Shown piece by piece: positions 41,072 to 50,018 of a stretch of DNA of 64,000 nucleotides. Made by a program: the position numbers and the translations under genes. Origin of the DNA: Robertmurraya dakarensis (GTDB lineage: Bacteria > Bacillota > Bacilli > Bacillales > Cytobacillaceae). The DNA is taken from contig NZ_LT707408.1 in assembly GCF_900156875.1 (NCBI RefSeq), forward strand, positions 1,315,395 to 1,379,394, read 5' to 3'. Each line of letters starts with the position of its first letter. The stretch's first letter is position 1. The notes beneath the pieces are model-generated. The model was given only the letters and a program-made list of their open reading frames with translations, searched no databases and had not been told where the DNA came from.

Positions 41072-41352
41072 TGATAGTTGGGCTAGCTGCCTTTGAATGC
41101 TTAATCTACGATGCCCATTCTTTAAAAGAAAAAAGAGCTGTACTGCAAAGGGTGATGACCCGTTTAAAGCAAAAGTTCAACGTATCAGTCTCTGAGGTTG
41201 ATTTTCAAGATGTGTGGCAAAGAACAAAGATTGCTATCGTAGTGGTAACCTCTTCTCAAGTGTCAACAGAAACAGAACTGCAGCATGCATTAAGGTTTAT
41301 CGATTCTTTTCCAGAAATTGAACGTACAATTACGGAGATAGAGTGGTTATAA
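41071..41352 (+). CDS. ylxP: DUF503 family protein YlxP
   Basis: 93 residues, DUF503. Motifs LIYDAHSLKEKRAVLQRVMT and FNVSVSEVDFQDVWQRTKIA are typical. In B. subtilis YlxP has been linked to ribosome (30S) maturation, which agrees with its place between infB and rbfA; biochemical role not certain. One-base overlap with infB. Confidence 0.92.
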   Translation: MIVGLAAFECLIYDAHSLKEKRAVLQRVMTRLKQKFNVSVSEVDFQDVWQRTKIAIVVVTSSQVSTETELQHALRFIDSFPEIERTITEIEWL

Positions 41353-41393
41353 GGAGTCATAACTGCAGAGAGGTTTTAAAACAGTCTAGCTTC

Positions 41394-41467
41394 GGCGCTA
41401 ATCCCTCTGAGAGAAGGTCGCAAGAAATTATAGTTTGCAAATCTCGATGAGGGACTCCAATTGCGCC
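41394..41467 (+). promoter_or_regulatory. Nested hairpin leader between ylxP and rbfA
   Basis: Four nested pairings read by eye: GGCGC (41394-41398) with GCGCC (41463-41467); CCCTC (41403-41407) with GAGGG (41449-41453); GAGA with TCTC; GCAA (41420) with TTGC (41435). GACTCC (41453-41458) could instead pair with GGAGTC (41353-41358), giving a possible alternative fold. Ends 26 nt before the rbfA ATG. Confidence 0.5.
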
Positions 41468-41493
41468 AACGCATTATAACGAGGTGACATAAA

Positions 41494-41862
41494 ATGAGCC
41501 TTAGATCCAATCGTGTTGGAGAACAAATGAAAAAGGAACTAGGGGAAATTATTGGACGGAAAATAAAGGACCCTCGGATAGGGTTTGTGACCGTAACGGA
41601 TGTTCAAGTAACCGGTGATCTGCAGCAAGCAAAAGTGTTTATTTCTGTTCTTGGTGATGATGAACAAAAAGAAAATACTTTAAAGGGACTTGCTAAAGCA
41701 AAAGGCTTTATTCGTTCAGAAATAGGGCAGAGAATCAGACTTAGAAAAACACCGGAAATTATCTTTGAATTTGATGAATCAATCGATTATGGTAACCGGA
41801 TCGACTCTCTTCTTTATCAATTGAAGGAAGATAAATATAAGGATTCTGAACGGGAAGAATAA
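41494..41862 (+). CDS. rbfA: Ribosome-binding factor A
   Basis: 122 residues, KH-like fold. [40 protein letters not shown] and [20 protein letters not shown] are the family motifs. RbfA acts in 16S 5'-end processing and cold adaptation. GAGGTGA precedes ATG 41494. Confidence 0.97.
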   Translation: MSLRSNRVGEQMKKELGEIIGRKIKDPRIGFVTVTDVQVTGDLQQAKVFISVLGDDEQKENTLKGLAKAKGFIRSEIGQRIRLRKTPEIIFEFDESIDYGNRIDSLLYQLKEDKYKDSEREE

Positions 41863-41881
41863 CAGGTCAGATGAAGGATGG

Positions 41882-41915
41882 AAAAGGGGGTAGACAGTTA
41901 GTCTATCCTTTTTTC
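41882..41915 (+). terminator. Intra-operon terminator-like hairpin between rbfA and truB
   Basis: AAGGGGGTAGAC pairs with GTCTATCCTT and a six-T run follows. Full termination would cut truB-ribF from the upstream operon, so partial read-through or another promoter is implied. Confidence 0.7.
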
Positions 41916-41959
41916 AATTACAAAAGACTGCCAACAGTGTTGAGAAACGGAGGATGTGG

Positions 41960-42868
41960 ATGGAAGGGATTCTGCCATTGTATAAACCTAAAGGAATGAC
42001 ATCACATGATTGTGTCTTCAAGCTGCGTAAAATGTTAAGAACAAAGAAAGTAGGCCATACAGGTACGCTTGACCCCGATGTAACGGGTGTATTGCCAATC
42101 TGTATTGGGAGAGCAACAAAAGTAGCGGAATACATAACGGAGGCTGGAAAATCCTACGAAGGGGAAGTCACAATAGGTTACTCAACAACAACGGAGGATG
42201 CTGGAGGAGACGTTGTTGAGAAGAAGAAAGTTGTTAAAGCATTTTCAAGAGAAGAGATTTTAAATGTACTAAGAAAGTTAACAGGGGAAATACAGCAAAC
42301 ACCTCCTATGTATTCTGCTGTCAAAGTGAATGGAAAGAAACTGTATGAATATGCGAGAAGTGGGATACAAGTTGACCGTCCTACGAGAACAGTCACTATC
42401 TATAGAATTGATTTATTGGATGACCGGGACGTTTTTAGCGGAGAAGAAATAAAATTCCGCTTTCGAGTATCTTGCAGTAAAGGTACGTACATAAGGACTT
42501 TAGCAGTGATGATAGGTGAAGAATTAGGATACCCAGCACATATGTCTGAATTGTCCAGAATCCAGTCAGCTTCTTTTAAGCTGGAAGACTGCTTTACTTT
42601 TGAGAATATTGAGGAAATGATTGAAAAAGGTACGATTATGGAAGCGTTAAAACCGATTGAGGACGGTTTGTTAAATTTGCCGAAATACAAAATAAGTGAT
42701 AAATTAATTGAGAAAGTAAAAAATGGAGCTGTCTTACAAATGCCTGACGAACTGGAGGATGTTGGTCCATTCGTTATGGAAGCTCCAGATGAAACAGCAT
42801 TAGCTATTTATGAGGCTCATCCAAACAAGCCAGGATTAATGAAACCGGTGAAGGTGTTAAGAAATTAA
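41960..42868 (+). CDS. truB: tRNA pseudouridine-55 synthase TruB
   Basis: 302 residues. The catalytic Asp lies in HTGTLDPDVTGVLP; LYKPKGMTSHDCV, TPPMYSAVKVNGKKLYEYAR and CSKGTYIRTLA follow, with a C-terminal PUA-like domain. It isomerises U55 in the T-loop of tRNAs. ATG 41954 has no room for an SD; GGAGG (41949-41953) gives a 6-nt spacing to ATG 41960. Confidence 0.96.
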   Translation: MEGILPLYKPKGMTSHDCVFKLRKMLRTKKVGHTGTLDPDVTGVLPICIGRATKVAEYITEAGKSYEGEVTIGYSTTTEDAGGDVVEKKKVVKAFSREEILNVLRKLTGEIQQTPPMYSAVKVNGKKLYEYARSGIQVDRPTRTVTIYRIDLLDDRDVFSGEEIKFRFRVSCSKGTYIRTLAVMIGEELGYPAHMSELSRIQSASFKLEDCFTFENIEEMIEKGTIMEALKPIEDGLLNLPKYKISDKLIEKVKNGAVLQMPDELEDVGPFVMEAPDETALAIYEAHPNKPGLMKPVKVLRN

Positions 42869-42921
42869 ACCGTTTACACAGGTTTTACAACAATAAAGGT
42901 AAAAGTATAAACTTTGACTAC

Positions 42922-43033
42922 TGTTTAGCTCCAGCGCCTGCCCCCTCAAGGCCACAAGTCACTTCTCTATAGTCAAGGCGGAGAGGTTCGGCTTGGTTGT
43001 CCTAGATTGGACTAGGCGCTTGCGCTTTTCGAG
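42922..43033 (-). repeat. Dispersed palindromic repeat, copy B
   Basis: Read on the minus strand it begins TCGAAAAGCGCAAGCGCCT and ends GGCAGGCGCTGGAGCTA, matching copies A and C at both ends; AGCGCC/GGCGCT form the basal stem. The middle is more diverged. On the plus strand it ends about 10 nt before the ribF start and abuts its SD. Confidence 0.8.
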
Positions 43034-43043
43034 AGAAAGGTGA

Positions 43044-44012
43044 ATGCGCGTGGAAGTAATTAATATTCATCACCCCCATGATTTACAGCAGGATCAATTT
43101 CTGCCGATGGTGATAGCCTTAGGTTATTTTGATGGCGTTCATTTAGGTCATCAAAAAGTGATTAAAACTGCGATGAAGGTTGCGAATGAAAGAGGAATAA
43201 AGAGCGCTGTCATGACATTCGACCCGCATCCATCTGTCGTTCTTCGGAAGGATGTGCAGCATGTCGAGTACATTACTCCACTCCGAGACAAAATTAAACT
43301 CATTTCTGACATGAATGTTGATTTCTTGTTTGTGGTTCACTTTACCAATGAATTTGCGAATCTTTTGCCACAAGAATTTGTGGACCAGTATATCATTGGC
43401 TTGAATGGTGTTCATGTTGTTGCAGGATTTGATTATTCATATGGTAGAATGGGCAAAGGGACAATGGAGACGTTACCATTTCATTCCAGAGAATTTTTTG
43501 ATTTCACAGTGGTGCCGAAGCTTTCGGTTGGACATGACAAAGTAAGTTCAACCCTTATTCGATCCAGCATTCGGAATGGTGAAATGCAAAAGCTTCCTAA
43601 CCTATTAGGTCGATTTTATTCTACAAGAGGTATCGTCATTCATGGCGATAAACGTGGAAGAACAATTGGATTTCCAACTGCGAATACGGATGTGGAAGAC
43701 GCATATCTACTCCCGCCTGTCGGTGTGTACTCTGTACGCTTTCTTGTGGATGGGAACTGGTATGAGGGTGTTTGTAATGTAGGATACAAACCTACCTTTA
43801 ATAAAGAACAATCCAATAGACCATCAATTGAAGTGCATATCTTTGAGTTCAACAAAGACATCTATGGTAAGCAAGTTGTTGTTGAATGGCATGAACGTAT
43901 TCGAGCTGAACAAAAGTTTTCTGGGATTGATGAATTAGTGAAGCAGATAGAAAAAGATAAAGAACATGCACTTCTGTATTTTAAGGAAAATTCGGTTATT
44001 CGCGAATCTTAA
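43044..44012 (+). CDS. ribF: Bifunctional riboflavin kinase / FAD synthetase
   Basis: 322 residues. The N-terminal FAD synthetase domain has the nucleotidyltransferase motif ALGYFDGVHLGHQKVI and the SSTLIRSSI segment; the C-terminal riboflavin kinase domain has GRTIGFPTANTD and KPTF motifs. It makes FMN then FAD. ATG 43044 is close to the AAGG; GTG 43050 is an alternative with better spacing. Known as RibC in B. subtilis. Confidence 0.96.
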   Translation: MRVEVINIHHPHDLQQDQFLPMVIALGYFDGVHLGHQKVIKTAMKVANERGIKSAVMTFDPHPSVVLRKDVQHVEYITPLRDKIKLISDMNVDFLFVVHFTNEFANLLPQEFVDQYIIGLNGVHVVAGFDYSYGRMGKGTMETLPFHSREFFDFTVVPKLSVGHDKVSSTLIRSSIRNGEMQKLPNLLGRFYSTRGIVIHGDKRGRTIGFPTANTDVEDAYLLPPVGVYSVRFLVDGNWYEGVCNVGYKPTFNKEQSNRPSIEVHIFEFNKDIYGKQVVVEWHERIRAEQKFSGIDELVKQIEKDKEHALLYFKENSVIRES

Positions 44013-44062
44013 AATATTCGACATAAAGACACGGGGAGTTATTAAAAATAAAACGTTTAGTC

Positions 44063-44091
44063 TTGCATTTTGTCAGAAATCAGTGTATTCT
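44063..44091 (+). promoter_or_regulatory. Sigma-A promoter for rpsO
   Basis: TTGCAT (44063-44068), 17-nt spacer, TATTCT (44086-44091), about 95 nt before the rpsO ATG. Confidence 0.6.
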
Positions 44092-44115
44092 TATTAACGT
44101 ACCAAAAAATGAACC

Positions 44116-44157
44116 CTTGCTTGGCAAGTCGAATCACCGACGCTTGCTCAGTAAGCG
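44116..44157 (+). promoter_or_regulatory. Structured rpsO leader, candidate S15 feedback site
   Basis: Two adjacent stems: CTTGC (44116-44120) with GCAAG (44124-44128), and CGCTT (44141-44145) with AAGCG (44153-44157). The second ends 13 nt before the SD AGGAGGTG. S15 autoregulatory leaders are known in Firmicutes; assignment here is by position and two stems only. Confidence 0.5.
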
Positions 44158-44184
44158 GGGATGAAAATATAGGAGGTGAAACGG

Positions 44185-44454
44185 ATGGCAATCACAAAAG
44201 AACGTAAAAATGAACTAATCAATGAGTTCAAAGTACATGAGAACGATACTGGATCTCCAGAAGTTCAAATCGCTGTCCTAACAGAGGAAATCAATAACTT
44301 AAATGAACATTTACGTACGCATAAGAAGGATCATCATTCACGTCGTGGTCTTTTGAAAATGGTAGGTAGACGCCGTAACTTACTAACTTACCTTCGTAAT
44401 AAAGATGTTCAACGTTACCGTGAGTTAATCAACAGACTTGGCTTACGTCGATAA
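44185..44454 (+). CDS. rpsO: 30S ribosomal protein S15
   Basis: 89 residues, the usual length. [40 protein letters not shown] and [20 protein letters not shown] are diagnostic. S15 binds the 16S central-domain junction early in assembly. AGGAGGTG at 44171-44178 supports ATG 44185; an upstream in-frame GTG lies inside the SD. Confidence 0.98.
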   Translation: MAITKERKNELINEFKVHENDTGSPEVQIAVLTEEINNLNEHLRTHKKDHHSRRGLLKMVGRRRNLLTYLRNKDVQRYRELINRLGLRR

Positions 44455-44459
44455 GAACT

Positions 44460-44567
44460 AAAGCGGAAGTGCCTTGTACAGACCCCGAAAAAAGCATCCA
44501 TGAAAGGTGTACTTTCTTTTCTAGGATGGTACTTTTATCTAGAGGGGCTAGGCACTGCAGCTGGATG
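44460..44567 (+). repeat. Dispersed palindromic repeat, copy C
   Basis: Begins AAAGCGGAAGTGCC and ends GAGGGGCTAGGCACTGCAGC. Relative to copies A and B both arms of the basal stem have changed together (AGCGCC/GGCGCT to AGTGCC/GGCACT), keeping the pairing. Inner stem CATCC/GGATG replaces CCTCCC/GGGAGG of copy A. Starts about 6 nt after the rpsO stop. Confidence 0.8.
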
Positions 44568-44570
44568 AAG

Positions 44571-44597
44571 AAAAGCGGGATTTTTTCCCGCTTTTTT
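44571..44597 (+). terminator. Terminator after rpsO
   Basis: AAAAGCGGGA (44571-44580) pairs with TCCCGCTTTT (44586-44595) with a T-run. It directly follows repeat copy C. Confidence 0.9.
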
Positions 44598-44840
44598 GTT
44601 AGCATGAAAACAGTAAAAATTAATAATACATAATCCATTATTTTAAGTATTCATAAATATGTACATACTATAGAAAAGCAGTGTTATATCTTAATGATTA
44701 ATTGACAATAATTGTTTTAAATAACTGAAGGCTATGCAGCTATTTCAGCATTTAACAATTCATTATATATATGCGTGTAAAAAAACATTTTATATAGCTT
44801 AAGCACCATGCAAGTTAGTAAGAGAGGGGTTTTATTAAAC
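44598..44840 (+). other. AT-rich pnp upstream region
   Basis: 243 nt with no gene. It has a TTGACA at 44702-44707 but no acceptable -10 at normal spacing, and a weak CTGAA/TTCAG stem near 44725-44749. B. subtilis pnp is known to be controlled through its leader; nothing decisive is visible here. Confidence 0.5.
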
Positions 44841-46958
44841 ATGGGACAAGATAAGCAAGTCTTCTCGATAGATTGGGCTGGCCGTAGTTTGACTGTTGAA
44901 ATTGGTCAACTTGCAAAACAAGCGAACGGTGCAGCATTAGTACGTTATGGGGATACAGTAGTATTAAGTACTGCTACTGCGTCAAAAGAGCCAAAAAAGT
45001 TAGATTTCTTCCCATTAACGGTTAATTATGAGGAAAGACTTTATGCAGTTGGGAAAATTCCGGGTGGTTTTATTAAAAGAGAAGGCCGTCCGAGTGAGAA
45101 AGCTATTTTGGCAAGCCGTCTAATTGACCGGCCAATTCGTCCGTTATTTGCTGATGGATTTCGTAATGAAGTCCAGGTAGTAAGTATGGTTATGAGTGTG
45201 GATCAAGATTGTTCATCTGAAATGGCTGCAATGTTTGGATCTTCGCTGGCTCTTTCTGTTTCAGACATTCCGTTTGAGGGTCCAATTGCAGGGGTTACCG
45301 TAGGTCGTATCGATGGTAATTTTGTTATTAATCCTACAGTAGAGCAGGCGGAAAAAAGTGACATTCATTTAGTTGTAGCGGGAACAAAGGATGCCATTAA
45401 TATGGTGGAAGCTGGAGCTGACGAAGTCCCAGAGGAGACAATGCTCGAGGCAATTATGTTTGGTCACGATGAAATTAAACGCTTGATTGCTTTCCAAGAA
45501 GAAATAGCTTCTAAAATTGGCAAAGAAAAACTTGAAATTGAATTGTATCAAGTAGATGAAGCTTTAGAAAATGAAGTTCGTGAACTTTGTGAAAAGGACA
45601 TGATTTCAGCTATTCAAGTTCAAGAGAAGCATGCGCGAGAAGATGCGATTAAAGCTGTAAAAGATGAAGTTCTCGCTAAGTATGAGGAGCAAGAAGTTGA
45701 GGAAGACACACTTAAACAGGTAAAGCAAATTCTAGATAAGCTTGTTAAAGGTGAAGTACGCCGCTTAATTACGGAAGAAAAAGTGCGACCAGATGGCCGT
45801 AAGCCTGATGAAATTCGCCCGCTTTCTTCTGAAGTTGGAATACTGCCAAGAACACATGGATCAGGTCTATTCACACGAGGTCAAACTCAAGCTTTAAGCA
45901 TCTGTACTTTAGGTGCGATGGGCGATGTTCAAATTTTAGACGGATTAGGAATCGAAGAAGAGAAGCGCTTTATGCATCATTATAATTTCCCTAACTTTAG
46001 TGTAGGGGAAACAGGTCCAATGAGAGGTCCGGGGCGTCGTGAAATCGGTCATGGAGCACTGGGTGAACGTGCATTAGAACCAATTATCCCTTCCGAAAAG
46101 GATTTTCCTTACACGATCAGACTTGTTTCAGAAGTTCTTGAATCTAACGGATCAACATCTCAAGCAAGTATTTGTGCAAGTACGCTGGCAATGATGGATG
46201 CTGGGGTACCTATTAAAGCACCAGTTGCAGGTATTGCGATGGGATTAGTTAAATCTGGTGAATTCTATACAGTATTAACTGATATTCAAGGGATGGAAGA
46301 CCATTTAGGGGATATGGATTTCAAGGTTGCTGGTACATCTAAAGGGGTAACGGCTCTGCAAATGGATATTAAAATTGCAGGATTATCCCGTGAGATACTG
46401 GAAGAAGCTTTGCAGCAAGCCAAAAAAGGCCGTATGCAGATATTAGATTCTATGCTTGCAACGATTTCTGAACCTAAGAATACCCTTTCGAAGTATGCAC
46501 CAAAGATTTTAACAATGGCAATAAACCCTGATAAAATCCGTGATGTTATTGGACCAAGCGGTAAACAAATCAATAAAATCATCGAAGAAACTGGTGTTAA
46601 GATTGATATTGAGCAGGATGGTACGATCTTCATTGCTTCCACAGAAGAAGAAATGAATCAAAAGGCGAAAAAGATTATTGAAGATATTGTTCGTGAAGTG
46701 GAAGTAGGGCAAATGTACTTAGGTAAAGTAAAACGGATTGAGAAGTTCGGTGCCTTTGTTGAAATATTCAGTGGTAAAGATGGTTTAGTCCATATTTCTG
46801 AACTAGCAGAAGAACGGGTAGGCAAAGTTGAAGACGTTTTATCAATTGGTGATGAAATCCTTGTGAAAGTAACAGAGATCGACAAACAAGGTCGTGTAAA
46901 CCTTTCTCGTAAGGCTGTTTTACGTGAACAAAAAGAGAAAGAACAAGCAAATCAGTAA
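44841..46958 (+). CDS. pnp: Polynucleotide phosphorylase
   Basis: 705 residues. Two RNase PH domains (about 5-220 and 310-545), with [15 protein letters not shown] and the [20 protein letters not shown] catalytic region, then KH ([20 protein letters not shown]) and S1 ([20 protein letters not shown]) domains. It degrades RNA 3' to 5' using phosphate. The start ATG 44841 follows GAGGGG and matches the known Bacillus N-terminus; an ATG at 44808 is in frame but lies before the SD. Confidence 0.98.
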   Translation: MGQDKQVFSIDWAGRSLTVEIGQLAKQANGAALVRYGDTVVLSTATASKEPKKLDFFPLTVNYEERLYAVGKIPGGFIKREGRPSEKAILASRLIDRPIRPLFADGFRNEVQVVSMVMSVDQDCSSEMAAMFGSSLALSVSDIPFEGPIAGVTVGRIDGNFVINPTVEQAEKSDIHLVVAGTKDAINMVEAGADEVPEETMLEAIMFGHDEIKRLIAFQEEIASKIGKEKLEIELYQVDEALENEVRELCEKDMISAIQVQEKHAREDAIKAVKDEVLAKYEEQEVEEDTLKQVKQILDKLVKGEVRRLITEEKVRPDGRKPDEIRPLSSEVGILPRTHGSGLFTRGQTQALSICTLGAMGDVQILDGLGIEEEKRFMHHYNFPNFSVGETGPMRGPGRREIGHGALGERALEPIIPSEKDFPYTIRLVSEVLESNGSTSQASICASTLAMMDAGVPIKAPVAGIAMGLVKSGEFYTVLTDIQGMEDHLGDMDFKVAGTSKGVTALQMDIKIAGLSREILEEALQQAKKGRMQILDSMLATISEPKNTLSKYAPKILTMAINPDKIRDVIGPSGKQINKIIEETGVKIDIEQDGTIFIASTEEEMNQKAKKIIEDIVREVEVGQMYLGKVKRIEKFGAFVEIFSGKDGLVHISELAEERVGKVEDVLSIGDEILVKVTEIDKQGRVNLSRKAVLREQKEKEQANQ

Positions 46959-46990
46959 GTTTACATTTTATCAATAACTTTACTTGTAAA

Positions 46991-47021
46991 GAAGTCAGGA
47001 AATACCCCTGACTTCTTTTTT
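46991..47021 (+). terminator. Terminator after pnp
   Basis: GAAGTCAGG (46991-46999) pairs with CCTGACTTC (47007-47015), followed by a T-run. Confidence 0.9.
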
Positions 47022-47151
47022 AGATATTGAAGGCAACTCTTAACGGCATCATCTGCTTACTAGATGTATAAAGTTTTATTTAAGTAAGACAGATAGGAAT
47101 GTTCTACCTTGTCCCTCTCCTACATACTTTGTAGGGAAGGAGGCAAACGGG

Positions 47152-48114
47152 ATGAAAAGGTTTATATCTATTGTTACGATGATTTTGCTTGCATTATTAA
47201 TTGTTAATAATTCTCTTACACATCAGTATTTAGGCATTTTAGCAGGGGAAACATTTTTAGTTAATCAACATTCAGATCCTTTGTATGAAGAAATCACTAT
47301 AAAAGGCAAGGAATATGAACGCGAGCCTTCTGATGCAAAAATAGATCCAGTTTGGGGTGCTATTCCTGGATATAATGGTTTGGCCGTGGATGTTGATGCT
47401 TCTTATAAGAAAATGAAAGAAGAAGGAGAATTTATTGCTGAAAGACTGGTCTTTAAGCAGGTGAAACCAGGTGTACACCTGAAAGATCTTCCTCCAAAGC
47501 CTATATATAAAGGGCATCCTGATAAGCCGATGGTAAGTTTTATTATTAATGTTGCATGGGGCAATGAATTTATCTCTCCAATGCTTGCAACGTTAAAGAA
47601 GCATAATGTGCGAGCAACCTTTTTCTTGGAGGGAAGATGGGTCAAGAATCACCCGGAATTAGCAAAAATGATTTCTGAAGCAGGTCATGAAGTTGGGAAT
47701 CATTCTTACTCTCATCCAAATATGCAGCAGCTTTCAGCTAGTGCCATTCGACAGGAGATTTACAAGACGAATGATGTTATTAAAGCGACTACCGGGGTTA
47801 GTCCTGTTTGGTTAGGTCCGCCAAGCGGCAGTTTTCGAGATGAAGTTATCAAAATAGCTGCAGAGGAAAAGATGGGGACTGTTCTATGGAGTGTGGATAC
47901 AATCGATTGGAAGAAACCTACCCCTGAAGTTCTAATTAACCGGGTTATGAGTAAAATTCATAATGGGGCGCTTATTTTAATGCACCCAACAGATGCAACG
48001 TCTAAATCCCTAGAGAGTTTAATTAAGCAAATAAAAGCAAAAAATTTGGAAATAGACACTGTTTCTGAGCTTCTAAGCGAGGACCGAGTCATGAAAACGG
48101 TACATTTAAAATAG
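47152..48114 (+). CDS. ylxY: Polysaccharide-deacetylase-fold protein YlxY, likely catalytically altered
   Basis: 320 residues. An N-terminal membrane anchor or signal (about 1-22) precedes a NodB-fold domain (about 128-300). The second motif is intact (EVGNHSYSHPNM, the HxxxH-type metal ligands), but the first motif, normally TFDDG, is replaced by IINVAWGN, so the general-base Asp is absent. The same replacement occurs in B. subtilis YlxY as I recall. It may bind rather than deacetylate cell-wall glycan; a spore or wall role is inferred. Confidence 0.87.
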   Translation: MKRFISIVTMILLALLIVNNSLTHQYLGILAGETFLVNQHSDPLYEEITIKGKEYEREPSDAKIDPVWGAIPGYNGLAVDVDASYKKMKEEGEFIAERLVFKQVKPGVHLKDLPPKPIYKGHPDKPMVSFIINVAWGNEFISPMLATLKKHNVRATFFLEGRWVKNHPELAKMISEAGHEVGNHSYSHPNMQQLSASAIRQEIYKTNDVIKATTGVSPVWLGPPSGSFRDEVIKIAAEEKMGTVLWSVDTIDWKKPTPEVLINRVMSKIHNGALILMHPTDATSKSLESLIKQIKAKNLEIDTVSELLSEDRVMKTVHLK

Positions 48115-48218
48115 TTATAAAATCATATAGGATAAAAGTTCCTCTCATTAGACAAGATAAGAAGTAATCATATACAGTAATAGATGTAGCAACATGTTTC
48201 AAATCAGGAGGGGTCAAT

Positions 48219-49457
48219 TTGATAAAAAAATATACATGTCAAAATGGAGTTCGGATTGTTTTAGAAAACATCCCTACAGTTCGTTCCGTCGCGATTGGGG
48301 TATGGATTGGTACGGGATCACGCAATGAAACACCTAAAAATAACGGTATTTCACATTTTCTTGAACATATGTTCTTTAAAGGTACAAAAACTCGATCAGC
48401 AAGGGAGATTGCAGAGTCCTTTGATAGTATCGGAGGTCAAGTTAATGCTTTTACGTCTAAGGAATACACTTGCTATTATGCGAAAGTATTAGATACTCAC
48501 GCAAATTTTGCTTTAGATGTTTTAGCAGATATGTTCTTTAATTCTACCTTTGTAGAAGAGGAACTTAATAAAGAGAAAAATGTGGTCTATGAGGAAATTA
48601 AAATGTATGAAGACACGCCAGATGATATTGTGCATGACTTGCTCAGCAAGGCGATTTATGAAAAACATCCTTTAGGTTATCCGATCTTAGGAACGGAAGA
48701 AACGTTAGCAACGTTTACAGGGGAAACGCTCAAAGAATATATGCATAATACATATACACCTGAAAACGTCGTAGTATCTATCGCTGGTAATATTTCAGAG
48801 TCTTTTATTTCAGATGTTGAGAAATACTTTGGTTCGTATGAAGGCGGAAAACAAGAAATCACTGAAGATAAGCCTGTTTTTCACACAAACCATATGGCCC
48901 GCAAAAAAGAAACAGAGCAGGCGCATTTATGTATTGGGTTTGAAGGACTTCAGGTGGGACATGAAGATGTTTACAACCTTATTACATTAAATAACATTCT
49001 TGGTGGAAGTATGAGTTCAAGATTGTTTCAGGATGTTCGGGAACAAAAAGGGCTCGCCTATTCCGTATTTTCCTACCACTCTGCATTCCAGGATTCAGGA
49101 ATTGTAACGATCTATGGTGGAACAGGTGCAAAACAGCTGAATGTATTGTTTGATACGATCCAAGAGACACTTGCTACGTTAAAGGCTGAAGGAATAACAG
49201 AAAAGGAACTTAAAAATAGTAAAGAACAATTAAAGGGCAGCTTAATGTTAAGCCTTGAAAGTACGAATAGCCGTATGAGCCGAAATGGCAAAAATGAGCT
49301 AATTCTTAAGCGCCATCGCAGTTTGGATGAAATTGTAGAACAAATTGACGAAGTGACAAAAGAAAAAGTAGATGAAATGGCAAACAATATTTTCAATGGG
49401 CCATTTTCAGTTTCTTTAATCAGTCCAGACGGAAATCTTCCAAACAACATTCAATAA
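48219..49457 (+). CDS. mlpA: M16-family zinc protease MlpA
   Basis: 412 residues from TTG 48219 after AGGAGGGG. The inverted zinc motif HFLEH (HxxEH) is at residues 46-50, with the distal Glu in the NVVYEEIKMYEDTPDD region; the C-terminal half is the paired inactive domain. It is the processing-peptidase-like MlpA (YmxG) of Bacillus, reported to influence extracellular protease expression. Terminator follows. Confidence 0.95.
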   Translation: MIKKYTCQNGVRIVLENIPTVRSVAIGVWIGTGSRNETPKNNGISHFLEHMFFKGTKTRSAREIAESFDSIGGQVNAFTSKEYTCYYAKVLDTHANFALDVLADMFFNSTFVEEELNKEKNVVYEEIKMYEDTPDDIVHDLLSKAIYEKHPLGYPILGTEETLATFTGETLKEYMHNTYTPENVVVSIAGNISESFISDVEKYFGSYEGGKQEITEDKPVFHTNHMARKKETEQAHLCIGFEGLQVGHEDVYNLITLNNILGGSMSSRLFQDVREQKGLAYSVFSYHSAFQDSGIVTIYGGTGAKQLNVLFDTIQETLATLKAEGITEKELKNSKEQLKGSLMLSLESTNSRMSRNGKNELILKRHRSLDEIVEQIDEVTKEKVDEMANNIFNGPFSVSLISPDGNLPNNIQ

Positions 49458-49469
49458 AAAATCTGACCA

Positions 49470-49508
49470 GAAAACAGTCTATGTTCCAGTAGACTGTTTT
49501 CTTTTCTT
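49470..49508 (+). terminator. Terminator after mlpA
   Basis: GAAAACAGTCTA (from 49470) pairs with TAGACTGTTTTC (to 49501) and a T-rich tail follows. Confidence 0.9.
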
Positions 49509-49571
49509 TATTCTAAATATCCTTCTCTGAAGATACATATATAAAGAGGACAGAGAGGAGGGGATGAACTT

Positions 49572-49817
49572 TTGAGATTAAGCGAATTAAGCGGAAAAGA
49601 AATCGTGGATGTTAAAAAAGCTGAAAGGCTTGGAGTGTTGGGCCAAACAGATCTCGAAATTGATGAGAATACAGGTCAAATTCGTGCATTGCTGATTCCA
49701 TCATTGAAATGGTTCGGCTTCAAAAGACATGGAGGTGAGGTAAGAGTTCCGTGGCACCATATAAAGAAAATCGGAAATGATATGATTATCATTGATATCG
49801 CAGATGAAGAAGAGTAA
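49572..49817 (+). CDS. ymxH: YlmC/YmxH family PRC-barrel sporulation protein
   Basis: 81 residues from TTG 49572 with GAGGGG upstream. PRC-barrel fold: MRLSELSGKEIVDVKKAERL, a D/E-rich turn, and GEVRVPWHHIKKIGNDMIII. YlmC/YmxH proteins are sporulation-linked but of undefined function. It lies alone between terminators, ahead of the dipicolinate operon. Confidence 0.9.
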   Translation: MRLSELSGKEIVDVKKAERLGVLGQTDLEIDENTGQIRALLIPSLKWFGFKRHGGEVRVPWHHIKKIGNDMIIIDIADEEE

Positions 49818-49846
49818 AAGAACTGGCAGCTGCCAGTTCTTTTTAG
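49818..49846 (+). terminator. Terminator after ymxH
   Basis: AGAACTGGCA and TGCCAGTTCT form a near-continuous palindrome followed by TTTTT. Confidence 0.85.
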
Positions 49847-49930
49847 TTTTTTGAGCTCTGTATTTATTGGTTTTCTCTTTCGTTTCTAAATTGATTATGT
49901 CCATTTTAGAGAGTTTCTTTAGGAAAACTC

Positions 49931-49958
49931 ACCATTTGTAATGTTCATACATAGTATG
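49931..49958 (+). promoter_or_regulatory. Candidate sigma-K promoter for spoVFA/B
   Basis: AC at 49931-49932 and CATAGTAT at 49950-49957 with a 17-nt spacer approximate the sigma-K pattern AC-N16/17-CATANNNTA. In B. subtilis spoVF is a sigma-K operon, which supports the reading; the match at the last -10 bases is imperfect. Confidence 0.4.
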
Positions 49959-50018
49959 TTGGAGTAGTTCGTCATACAGATTCCTGTTTAGGACTTTTAT
50001 AAAGAAGGTGAATAATGA

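Noticed and set aside
44702-44707. TTGACA as a pnp promoter -35
   Set aside because: No acceptable -10 at 15-19 nt (position +17 reads CTGAAG).
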